Source of the DNA: an uncultured Sphingobacteriaceae bacterium
GTDB taxonomy: Bacteria > Bacteroidota > Bacteroidia > Sphingobacteriales > Sphingobacteriaceae
DNA: 15,098 nt
Assembly (NCBI GenBank): GCA_946887045.1
Contig: CAMPKC010000078.1
Coordinates: forward strand, 1 to 15,098
Direction: 5' to 3'
In this document: positions 7,732 to 14,048 of the stretch, one piece after another
How positions within the stretch are numbered: the stretch's first letter is position 1
Layout: each line of letters opens with the position of its first letter
Made by a program: the position numbers and the translations under genes
The notes under the pieces: model-generated
Told to the model about the DNA's origin: nothing
The model's input: only the letters and a program-made list of their open reading frames with translations
Databases searched by the model: none

Positions 7732-7901
7732 TGGAGGAGGGTAAGGATTTTTATTTTATTGATGGTGGATACATCGTTTTTACCGAGGAATATCATTTAA
7801 AACGTGGTTACTGCTGTAAAAATAATTGCCGGCATTGTCCCTGGAATAAACGATTAGAGAAAGAAACAATAACAAACAAATCAGAAAAAAAGAGATTATA
7901 G
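7731..7901 (+). CDS. DUF5522-type Cys-rich mini-protein
   Basis: A 56-residue frame starts at the ATG that shares its A with the TGA stop of the exonuclease gene. The product reads MEEGKDFYFIDGGYIVFTEE, then a compact core YHLKRGYCCKNNCRHCPW (residues 21-38), then a Lys-rich tail. The four cysteines (28, 29, 33, 36) and the RGYCC-x3-CRHCP arrangement match the small DUF5522 family, widespread in Bacteroidota and Proteobacteria. The spacing suggests binding of a metal or an Fe-S centre, but function is unknown. Translational coupling to a nuclease and the 14-base gap to a MarR-type regulator suggest one operon. The ORF is short, but the strong family motif and the stop/start overlap make it convincing. 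Confidence 0.88.
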   Translation: MEEGKDFYFIDGGYIVFTEEYHLKRGYCCKNNCRHCPWNKRLEKETITNKSEKKRL

Positions 7902-7915
7902 AGAGAGCATCTAAA

Positions 7916-8383
7916 ATGGAATTGGAAAAAGAGATACAGACCAAGTTTGAGAACGACTATCAAAAAGTAGTTGTTAACACCATTTATACCTATGGATGGA
8001 TTAGCGATTTGCTTAAACAACGTCTGGGTAAACATCATATCACTCTTCAGCAGTTCAATGTTTTGAGAATTTTGAGGGGCCAATATCCGGGTCCGGCAAC
8101 GATTAACCTTTTGAAAGATCGTATGCTCGACAAAATGTCTGATGCTTCAAGAATTGTTGAACGATTGGTCCAAAAAGGATTGGTGTCCCGTTGTATCAAT
8201 CAGAAAGACCGAAGAGCCGTTGATATAGTTATCAATGAAAAAGGGCTTGAGCTTCTTAAAAAACTTGACCCGGTAATTACTCCCATTGATATTCTAAAAT
8301 CTAATCTTAACGAAGCGGAAGCAAAGCAGCTAAATTTTTTGCTTGATAAGTTAAGAGGCCCTGAAGACCTCAAGCGTCGCTGA
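7916..8383 (+). CDS. MarR-family transcriptional regulator
   Basis: A 155-residue winged-helix regulator. Helices around 13-40 form the dimerisation part; the DNA-binding core runs about 44-110. The recognition helix lies near MSDASRIVERLVQKGLV (74-90), and the wing contains the family's NQKDRRAVDIVINEKG (95-110), including the Asp-Arg-Arg typical of MarR wings. A C-terminal helix (133-147) completes the dimer interface. MarR proteins usually repress nearby or own genes and release DNA on binding a small aromatic ligand or on thiol oxidation. The only cysteine is Cys93, close to the wing, so a redox role is possible but unproven. No clear palindromic operator is visible in the 14-base gap before it. 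It is the last gene of the plus-strand operon and converges on the ZIP gene with 35 bases between. Confidence 0.9.
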   Translation: MELEKEIQTKFENDYQKVVVNTIYTYGWISDLLKQRLGKHHITLQQFNVLRILRGQYPGPATINLLKDRMLDKMSDASRIVERLVQKGLVSRCINQKDRRAVDIVINEKGLELLKKLDPVITPIDILKSNLNEAEAKQLNFLLDKLRGPEDLKRR

Positions 8384-8418
8384 TTTATTTTTTTCTGCTC
8401 CCTCTCGGGCTATCAGTA

Positions 8419-9132
8419 TCAATGAATTAAATAGTTAACCAGTGCTATAGCAATTCCTGCTAATACCGCGATTAATTTCCTAAGATTAAAATGATGATCA
8501 ACACTCGATTCAAATAGAATTGTGGTAGAGATATGCAGGAAGATCCCAATAACAATCCCCATAATTCGATCAAAATACTTGTTAAGATCACCTATAGAGC
8601 CATTGCTCAAGCCTTCACTAAATAAGTAGCCAAGGGGAGACATCGTTGAGAATAGGATGAGTAACAGGATTATATTCTTTTTAGATAACCTGTTTTGCAT
8701 CAATACACTTGCCAGGGCGAAGGAAGCAGGGATATGGTGAAGTCCGATTCCAAACAACAATTGATTCTGGTGTCCCTGGGCAAGAGGCATGCCTTCGAGA
8801 AAAGCATGCAGACATAAACTTATCATTATCCCGTAAGGAAAAACGTAATGATCGTGCTGGTGCTTATGTATATGTCCGTGCTCAATTCCTTCAGAAAATT
8901 GCTCCAGCAATATCTGAAACAGAAAGCCTCCTAATACAAATAAGCCGATGTTATGTGTTTCTTCATGATAAACTTCGGGGATAAGATGAAGAATCGTAAT
9001 GGCGAATAAATAAGCCCCACTAAATGAGAGAATGAGTTTGAGACGCTGAGTATTATCTTTTTTGAAGAAAAAGATCGCCATTCCGCCAAGAAGACAGCTT
9101 GTAAATAATAGAATCAGTTTCCAGACTTCCAC
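8419..9132 (-). CDS. ZIP-family divalent metal transporter
   Basis: A 237-residue inner-membrane protein with about seven or eight hydrophobic segments, expected to move Zn(II) or a similar divalent metal. Family hallmarks are HAFLEGMPLAQG (109-120; metal ligands His109 and Glu113) and GLHHIPASFALA (130-141; His132, His133), the paired binuclear-site helices of ZIP proteins. Between membrane segments 3 and 4 lies a His-rich loop, HGHIHKHQHDH (85-95), a typical cytoplasmic metal-sensing or binding loop. The start is a GTG at 9132 lying inside the end of the PAP2 gene (19-base overlap, different frame); no ATG fits the first membrane segment. It is the last gene of a three-gene minus-strand operon. 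Metal specificity and direction cannot be read from the sequence. Confidence 0.9.
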   Translation of the reverse strand: MEVWKLILLFTSCLLGGMAIFFFKKDNTQRLKLILSFSGAYLFAITILHLIPEVYHEETHNIGLFVLGGFLFQILLEQFSEGIEHGHIHKHQHDHYVFPYGIMISLCLHAFLEGMPLAQGHQNQLLFGIGLHHIPASFALASVLMQNRLSKKNIILLLILFSTMSPLGYLFSEGLSNGSIGDLNKYFDRIMGIVIGIFLHISTTILFESSVDHHFNLRKLIAVLAGIAIALVNYLIH

Positions 9133-9695
9133 TCTTTATTGATTTTTAATGTTAAAAAAACTGTGCTGGTCAGGTAACCAATCAGGCAACCCAATAGCGC
9201 ACCGGTAAATACGTCTACAGGAAAATGCACGCCAACATACACCTGCGCAAAGGCAACGCTGAAGGCCCACAATAAGGCCAGGGGTGCTATCCACTTCCAC
9301 CTCGAATAAAAGGTGCCCACCAGGAACATTGCAATTCCAAAGTGATTGGTAGCGTGAGTTGATGGAAAACTAAAACCACTGCCGCAGGGTACAAGCGAAT
9401 TTATCTCGCCTTTGATAGAAAGATCGTTGCATGGTCTTAACCGTTCGAACGCTGGTTTCACTACAGATGCCGAAAAGAAGTCGCAGATTCCAAACGTTAT
9501 CACGATAAAAAGCAGGCAGGCCCAGCCCCACTTGCCATAGTTTCTCGCTAAAAATACAATCAAAAACAGGTAAAGCGGCGTCCAAAAATATTTGTTTCTC
9601 AAAAAGGGCATAATCCAATCGAAGAATGAATTGGAGAGATCTTTATTTATGAAAAAAAAGATTTGCTGGTCAAAGTGTATTAAAGAATCAAACAT
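9114..9695 (-). CDS. PAP2-family membrane phosphatase
   Basis: A 193-residue integral membrane protein with about five or six hydrophobic segments. The three acid-phosphatase signature blocks are in order: KPAFERLRP (80-88), FPSTHATNH (110-118; catalytic-site His114) and QVYVGVHFPVD (151-161; nucleophile His157 and Asp161). Such enzymes dephosphorylate lipid phosphates such as phosphatidate, phosphatidylglycerol phosphate or undecaprenyl diphosphate on the outer face of the inner membrane. The third block classically begins Ser-Arg; here these two positions are Ala150-Gln151, so one phosphate-contacting Arg is replaced. Two cysteines (89 and 104) flank the loop between the first two blocks and could form a disulfide. 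The ATG at 9695 overlaps the end of the methyltransferase gene by eight bases. Substrate not determinable. Confidence 0.9.
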   Translation of the reverse strand: MFDSLIHFDQQIFFFINKDLSNSFFDWIMPFLRNKYFWTPLYLFLIVFLARNYGKWGWACLLFIVITFGICDFFSASVVKPAFERLRPCNDLSIKGEINSLVPCGSGFSFPSTHATNHFGIAMFLVGTFYSRWKWIAPLALLWAFSVAFAQVYVGVHFPVDVFTGALLGCLIGYLTSTVFLTLKINKEWKSGN

Positions 9696-10425
9696 CAGCT
9701 TTGCTGCATATAAAAATTAATCGGTCAGAACTTTTCTCATCAAAAGGATCAAGTGAATAGCTGCCAAAGTATTCATTTATTTTGAATCCACTAAGTTTAA
9801 ACAGTCTCTCAAAATCAGATACCGAAAAAGCCTGCACATCTTCCTGGAAGTTTTGTTTTTTGTCTTTGTGCTCAAATTCAATCGATTTTATAATTCTGCC
9901 CGTTTTAACTTTTTTGCTGATATTAAAGTCTATCCCTTCAATCGTTTTAATTTCTTTTTCAGTGAGGCTATTCAGTATTTTCTCGCTGTTAAAGTAGTCA
10001 AGTACAAGTATACCGTCTTTTTTTAACGACTTTCTGAAAGATTTAAGTGCGTTTACATTGTCTCTTTCACTGGCGAAGTACCCAAAACTTGTGAACAGGT
10101 TGAATGCAAAATCAAAATAGTTTATGAAGAATAAATTCCTCATATCATGCTGAAAAAAATGAAGTTTTCCATTTTCAAATTGCTTTGCATATTTGATGCT
10201 GGAGTATGAAAGATCGATCCCGGTGACATCAAAGCCTTTTTTATTTAAATAAATAGAGTGTCTTCCTTTACCACAGGCAATGTCAAGCATTCTGGCATCA
10301 GCTTTGGGTTGAAGACGAGAGCATAGATTATTGATGAAGCTTTCGGCCTCTGCGTCATTACGCTGATGGTATAAAATATGATAGTAAGGAGAATTGAACC
10401 AATTCTGGTACCATTTACCTGGCAT
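9688..10425 (-). CDS. Class I SAM-dependent methyltransferase
   Basis: The 245-residue product has a Rossmann-like SAM-binding core. Motif I is MLDIACGKGRHS (46-57), the acidic residue after strand 2 is Asp71 in VTGIDLS (67-73), motif II/III lies near FFQHDMRN (90-97), and the strand 4 region is FDFAFNLFTSFGYF (104-117). The N-terminal WFNSPYYHILYHQRND is a pattern often seen at the start of Bacteroidota methyltransferases of this size. The acceptor substrate cannot be predicted; small-molecule or lipid acceptors are both plausible. It is the promoter-proximal gene of the operon with the PAP2 phosphatase and the ZIP transporter, overlapping the former by eight bases. This hints at a membrane-related task without proving it. 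An exact -7 promoter element precedes it. Confidence 0.88.
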   Translation of the reverse strand: MPGKWYQNWFNSPYYHILYHQRNDAEAESFINNLCSRLQPKADARMLDIACGKGRHSIYLNKKGFDVTGIDLSYSSIKYAKQFENGKLHFFQHDMRNLFFINYFDFAFNLFTSFGYFASERDNVNALKSFRKSLKKDGILVLDYFNSEKILNSLTEKEIKTIEGIDFNISKKVKTGRIIKSIEFEHKDKKQNFQEDVQAFSVSDFERLFKLSGFKINEYFGSYSLDPFDEKSSDRLIFICSKADV

Positions 10426-10443
10426 ATAAAAAAATTAAGCGTG

Positions 10444-10451
10444 CAAACTTA
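10444..10451 (-). promoter_or_regulatory. Predicted -7 element for the methyltransferase-PAP2-ZIP operon
   Basis: On the minus strand the bases read TAAGTTTG, an exact TAnnTTTG match 18 bases before the ATG at 10425, implying a leader of roughly 10-15 bases. No clear -33 box is seen at the expected distance. Confidence 0.4.
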
Positions 10452-10573
10452 CGTAAAATTTTGTCCCTTAAATTTCACAGAAATATCAATAAAAAATTAA
10501 ACTGTCTGCCGGAAGTAGAAAGTCGTTTTATTTTATTGATAAAAAGCTAAATTAAGTTTACAGGTTTATTATC

Positions 10574-10606
10574 GTTGGGCAATCCTCCTTAATATTGTTA
10601 TTTTTG
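10574..10606 (+). promoter_or_regulatory. Predicted promoter of glmM
   Basis: GTTG at 10574-10577, a 21-base spacer, then TATTTTTG at 10599-10606 fits the Bacteroidota two-box promoter (TTTG, about 19-21 bases, TAnnTTTG). Transcription would begin only about ten bases before the GTG start, so the mRNA would be nearly leaderless. The rest of the divergent region (10452-10573) shows nothing I can name. Confidence 0.5.
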
Positions 10607-10622
10607 GGCAAAACATACAAAC

Positions 10623-12014
10623 GTGACTCTCATAAAATCAATTTCAGGCATTAGAGGAATTATTGGTGGTACTCCCGGAAACGGATTAACACCAGTTGAT
10701 ATATTGAAATTTACAGCTGCTTTCGGTAAATGGACAATGAAAAAAAGCGGCAAAAATAAAATTGTTATTGGTCGTGATGCCCGGCTTTCCGGTGAAATGG
10801 TTCGAAACCTGATCGCTGGTACTTTGCAAAGTATCGGCGTCGACGTAATCGACCTGGGCCTGTCAACTACTCCAACTGTTGAAATTGCTGTTCCTGACGA
10901 AAATGCAGGAGGTGGAATAATAATTACAGCCAGCCATAATCCCAAACAGTGGAACGCTTTAAAGTTGCTTAACGGAGACGGAGAGTTTATTAGTGAAGCG
11001 GATGGGAAAGAAGTTTTGGAAATGGCAGAGGAGCTGGATATGACCTTCGCGGATGTAAATCAATTGGGAAGTATTACCTTGGATGATACTTATTTGCAAA
11101 AACATATTGATAAAATTCTCGCTCTTCCTTTAGTGGATGTTGAGGCCATACGCAAAGCGAAGTTTAAGATCGCTATTGACTGTGTAAACTCAAGCGGAGG
11201 GATTTTTGTTCCGGCTTTATTAAAAGCTTTAGGTGTTGAAAAAGTGCATGAGTTGTATTGTACACCTGACGGGCATTTTCCGCATAACCCGGAGCCGCTA
11301 CCTGAAAATTTAGTTGCTTTGTCGCAGGAAGTACTTTCTAAAAATGCAGATCTTGGTATTGCTGTTGATCCGGATGTTGACCGTTTATGTTTTGTCTGCG
11401 AAGACGGAAGCATGTTCGGCGAAGAGTATACACTTGTAGCCGTTGCTGATTACGTGTTGAAAAATACGCCTGGTAACACAGTTTCAAATCTTTCATCAAC
11501 ACGTGCTTTGCGTGATGTTACTGAAGCTTCCGGCAATACATACAACGCAGCCGCAGTAGGAGAGGTGAATGTTGTAAACAAGATGAAGGAAACCAATGCG
11601 GTGATAGGTGGTGAAGGAAATGGCGGAGTTATTTATCCTGAATCACATTACGGTCGCGATGCGCTGGTTGGGATTGCCTTGTTTTTAACTCACCTTGCGA
11701 AGTTCGGTAAATCAATTTCTCTTCTCAGACGATCTTACCCGGGATATTTTATTTCGAAGAATAAGATCACACTTACTCCCGAAATGGATATTGACGCCCT
11801 CTTGAAAAAGGTAGAAAAGAAATACGAAAATCAGCCATATTCTACAATTGACGGGTTGAAGATTGAATTCGATAAGCAATGGGTTCATTTGCGCCGATCG
11901 AATACCGAGCCGATTATTCGTATTTATTCGGAAGGCGATTCTGAAACTGTTGCCGCAAACCTGGCCAATAAAATCATTTCCGATATTAAAGAGATACTTC
12001 AATTAAAAGGGTAG
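10623..12014 (+). CDS. glmM: Phosphoglucosamine mutase (alpha-D-phosphohexomutase family)
   Basis: Interconverts glucosamine 6-phosphate and glucosamine 1-phosphate, feeding UDP-GlcNAc for peptidoglycan and lipopolysaccharide. The 463-residue product has all four active-site loops: the phosphoserine loop TASHNP (102-107, Ser104), the Mg-binding loop DPDVDR (249-254), the sugar-specificity loop GEGNGG (330-335) and the phosphate-binding loop RRSNTEP (424-430). The start is a GTG giving MTLIKSISGIRGIIGG, where the Gly-Ile-Arg-Gly segment near the N-terminus is invariant in the family, so no later start is tenable. The GEGNGG loop and overall length fit glmM-like enzymes of Bacteroidota; phosphomannomutase or phosphoglucomutase activity cannot be excluded from sequence alone. 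The cysteine desulfurase gene starts nine bases after the stop, so the two are likely co-transcribed. Confidence 0.9.
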   Translation: MTLIKSISGIRGIIGGTPGNGLTPVDILKFTAAFGKWTMKKSGKNKIVIGRDARLSGEMVRNLIAGTLQSIGVDVIDLGLSTTPTVEIAVPDENAGGGIIITASHNPKQWNALKLLNGDGEFISEADGKEVLEMAEELDMTFADVNQLGSITLDDTYLQKHIDKILALPLVDVEAIRKAKFKIAIDCVNSSGGIFVPALLKALGVEKVHELYCTPDGHFPHNPEPLPENLVALSQEVLSKNADLGIAVDPDVDRLCFVCEDGSMFGEEYTLVAVADYVLKNTPGNTVSNLSSTRALRDVTEASGNTYNAAAVGEVNVVNKMKETNAVIGGEGNGGVIYPESHYGRDALVGIALFLTHLAKFGKSISLLRRSYPGYFISKNKITLTPEMDIDALLKKVEKKYENQPYSTIDGLKIEFDKQWVHLRRSNTEPIIRIYSEGDSETVAANLANKIISDIKEILQLKG

Positions 12015-12023
12015 CAGATTCTT

Positions 12024-13148
12024 ATGCGTGTGTATCTGGATAATGCTGCGACAACCCCTTTAGATCCAGAGGTTATAAAGGAAATATCGACGGTGATGGA
12101 GAGCCATTTTGGCAATCCGTCATCAATTCATGCGCACGGTCGCGAAGCACGTACCGTAATAGAAAAATCCCGGAAAACGGTAGCTTCATTCCTGAATACA
12201 TCGCCTTCTGAAATATTTTTTACTTCCGGCGGAACCGAAGCCGATAACATGGCTATCCGCTGCGGAATCCTCGATCACAACATAAAACATGCTGTAACTA
12301 CAAGGATCGAACATCACGCTGTTCTTCATACGCTCGAAGCCATGCAGAAAAGCGGTTTAATTGAACTGAGCTTTGTTGATATTGATTTTAAGGGGAATAT
12401 CGATCTGAAGCATCTCGAAGAGATTCTTTCTTCTCATAATCGTAGCTTTGTTTCCTTAATGCATGCAAATAATGAAATAGGCACGCTCACCGATATTGAA
12501 ACTGTTGGAGAGATCTGTAAAAAGTATAAGGCGATATTTCATTGCGACACAGTACAAACAATTGGTCACTATCCTATCGATTTACAGGCACTTAAAGTCG
12601 ATTTCATTACATGCGCCGCACATAAGTTACACGGGCCTAAGGGTACGGGTTTTTTGTATATCAATCATGACATTAAGATAAGCCCATTTATTTTTGGTGG
12701 GGCGCAAGAACGTAATATGCGTGGCGGAACAGAAAATTTGTATGGCATAGCCGGCTTGGCTAAAGCTATTGAGATCGCTTCCAAGGGCATGCACGCGCAT
12801 CATGAATATATCCAGGGTTTAAAGTCGTATATGATTAACGAAGTTGTTGCGAATATTCCCGGGGTCGACTTTAATGGAGAGATATCGCCGGAAAAAAGTC
12901 TTTATACTGTATTAAACGTGTTATTCCCCGAAACAGATTTGGCAGACATGCTACTTTTTAATCTTGACATTTCGGGGATTTCTGTTTCAGGAGGAAGTGC
13001 ATGTAGTTCGGGTACTAATATTGGCTCGCATGTGTTAGAAGGTATAGGTTCGGATCCAAACCGGCCTGCTGTTCGATTCTCGTTTAGTAAGTTCAATACT
13101 AGAGAAGAGATAGATTATGTGATAACTAAGCTGAAAGCTCTTTTTTAG
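12024..13148 (+). CDS. Cysteine desulfurase (NifS/IscS class)
   Basis: PLP-dependent enzyme that removes sulfur from cysteine as a protein-bound persulfide for Fe-S cluster or thiolated-cofactor synthesis. The 374-residue product begins VYLDNAATTPLDP (3-15) and has TSGGTEADN (67-75), the cofactor-stacking His97 in IEHHAV, Asp175 and Gln178 in HCDTVQ, the Schiff-base Lys201 in AAHKLHGPKG, and the catalytic Cys327 in GGSACSSG. All essential residues are intact. It is about 30 residues shorter than Escherichia coli IscS because the C-terminal extension that helps contact IscU is missing. No iscU, iscA or suf gene follows, so the dedicated acceptor is unknown and I leave the symbol open. It sits nine bases after glmM. 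No clear terminator follows; the downstream 105 bases are A/T-rich with only a weak imperfect hairpin. Confidence 0.9.
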   Translation: MRVYLDNAATTPLDPEVIKEISTVMESHFGNPSSIHAHGREARTVIEKSRKTVASFLNTSPSEIFFTSGGTEADNMAIRCGILDHNIKHAVTTRIEHHAVLHTLEAMQKSGLIELSFVDIDFKGNIDLKHLEEILSSHNRSFVSLMHANNEIGTLTDIETVGEICKKYKAIFHCDTVQTIGHYPIDLQALKVDFITCAAHKLHGPKGTGFLYINHDIKISPFIFGGAQERNMRGGTENLYGIAGLAKAIEIASKGMHAHHEYIQGLKSYMINEVVANIPGVDFNGEISPEKSLYTVLNVLFPETDLADMLLFNLDISGISVSGGSACSSGTNIGSHVLEGIGSDPNRPAVRFSFSKFNTREEIDYVITKLKALF

Positions 13149-13253
13149 GGATTTCTCTCTCCTTTTCAATTTTTATTTTTTTAGCTTTTGTAAAACAAAG
13201 TAGGTGAGTCCGGCTGTTCTACTATTATATTATTTAGCTTAAAAAAGAAAGAC

Positions 13254-13799
13254 ATGGAACTATTTCGCGAAGAATACTTAACTATTCAGGATGATTATTT
13301 AAGAGTAGATCCGTCAAGAGAAGGGTCTGATAATGATGATGATCTGGATTACAGCAACGATCAGCTCGGCGAAAATTCTGAAATTACACCTTTGGGAGAC
13401 GAGATTGAGGAAGAGGATGATATAACTGATTATAAAATTGATCCTGATGACGATGACTTTGACGACGAAGATGACGATGACCTTGATTTGGATCTAGATA
13501 CCGAAGAAATCGAAGAAGATGAAAGGATTCTTGATTTCGCGTCGGAAATTGATCCGGATGATGATGATTTAGAGGATGACGATGATGATTTGTTCGATGA
13601 CGATGATGATTTAGATACCGCTATAACTCCCGATCTGGACGATGATGACGATTTGTTATCTGACGAAGATGATGATGACTATGAAGATGATGCAATCGCC
13701 AGAACCTCAATTAACACAGATGCTGATTTTTCATCTCGCCCGCACGGACGTGTTACAGGCACAATGACAGATCATGAACCAGGGTTGCCAGGTTCATAA
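13254..13799 (+). CDS. Extremely Asp-rich acidic protein of unknown function
   Basis: I do not recognise a named family. The 181-residue product holds 61 Asp and 21 Glu against only 7 Arg and 1 Lys (counted from the translation), a net charge near -74. Three zones are visible: a non-repetitive N-terminus MELFREEYLTIQDDYLRVDP; a central acidic tract (about 49-146) broken by Leu, Ile and Phe; and a C-terminus of ordinary composition ending HGRVTGTMTDHEPGLPG. Two segments starting Ile-Asp-Pro-Asp4 at residues 62 and 99 suggest an internal duplication. There is no signal peptide or membrane segment, so it is presumably cytoplasmic and largely disordered. A frame open through 546 bases, with distinct ends and mixed GAT/GAC codons, supports a real gene. 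It is followed nine bases later by a small basic protein. Possible roles are charge buffering, cation binding or nucleic-acid mimicry; none is shown. Confidence 0.75.
   Translation: MELFREEYLTIQDDYLRVDPSREGSDNDDDLDYSNDQLGENSEITPLGDEIEEEDDITDYKIDPDDDDFDDEDDDDLDLDLDTEEIEEDERILDFASEIDPDDDDLEDDDDDLFDDDDDLDTAITPDLDDDDDLLSDEDDDDYEDDAIARTSINTDADFSSRPHGRVTGTMTDHEPGLPGS
13437..13690 (+). repeat. Asp-codon (GATGAC-like) low-complexity tract with a 111-base repeat period
   Basis: Runs of GAT/GAC codons dominate. The segments starting at 13437 and 13548 (111 bases, 37 codons apart) share the pattern Ile-Asp-Pro-(Asp)4 followed by hydrophobic residue and further acidic runs. Synonymous codons are mixed, so this is not a simple microsatellite. 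Confidence 0.6.
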
Positions 13800-13808
13800 G
13801 CTTTTTTT

Positions 13809-13976
13809 ATGGCTCATAAACATAATCACACCGGGCAAACTCCTTCAGATGTTCCCTCTGCGAAGCTTACGAATCCACCCCAAAAGAAGGGGGCAAAGAA
13901 GAATGTATCGAAAGATGAGGCTAACACCACAGCAAAAGATCCGAATTTAGGTAGAAGAAATGCTACTGGCAGATAA
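13809..13976 (+). CDS. Small basic protein of unknown function, paired with the acidic gene
   Basis: A 55-residue frame starts at the ATG at 13809, nine bases after the stop of the acidic gene, and ends just before the terminator. The product begins MAHKHNHTGQTPSDVPSAKL, has a Lys-rich middle (QKKGAKKNVSK, 25-35) and ends KDPNLGRRNATGR. It contains 8 Lys, 3 Arg and 3 His against 3 Asp and 1 Glu, hence basic, and has almost no large hydrophobic residues, so it is probably disordered. No family is recognised. Being in the same transcription unit and directly upstream of a strong terminator supports it as a gene. The charge complementarity to its neighbour suggests the two products might interact, but that is inference. 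The main doubt is its short length. Confidence 0.65.
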   Translation: MAHKHNHTGQTPSDVPSAKLTNPPQKKGAKKNVSKDEANTTAKDPNLGRRNATGR

Positions 13977-13979
13977 TAA

Positions 13980-14020
13980 AAAATGCCCCCGATAAGTGTC
14001 TAACTTTTCGGGGGCATTTT
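13980..14020. terminator. Bidirectional hairpin terminator between the acidic/basic pair and accD
   Basis: A perfect 13-base stem pairs 13980-13992 with 14008-14020; inside it, after a T-T mismatch, AAGT/ACTT can extend pairing by four bases around a five-base loop. The arm contains CCCCCG/CGGGGG. On the minus strand the T run continues (TTTTTTTATTA), so it can terminate accD as well as the plus-strand pair. Confidence 0.9.
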
Positions 14021-14048
14021 ATTAACGCGGCTTTTCTATTTTATAGAA

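Noticed and set aside
7902..7915. Operator for MarR autoregulation in the gap before its gene
   Set aside because: The gap is only 14 bases and contains no palindrome; regulation would more likely act at the operon's upstream promoter or elsewhere.
9370..9618. An 82-codon open frame on the minus strand inside the PAP2 gene
   Set aside because: It lies wholly within a well-supported gene in another frame, has no recognisable motif and an unlikely composition; it is a shadow frame.
13176..13200. Imperfect hairpin CTTTTGT/ACAAAG after the cysteine desulfurase as a terminator
   Set aside because: The stem is short, A/T-rich and has a bulge, without a following T run; too weak to call.
13437..13690. 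GAT/GAC repeats as a CRISPR array or simple microsatellite
   Set aside because: There are no spacers of regular length, codons are mixed, and the tract is in frame within an open reading frame.
13254..13799. Asp-rich protein as an EF-hand or thrombospondin-type-3 calcium-binding protein
   Set aside because: The Asp runs are continuous and lack the spaced DxDxDG pattern with Gly at the expected position, and there is no secretion signal.
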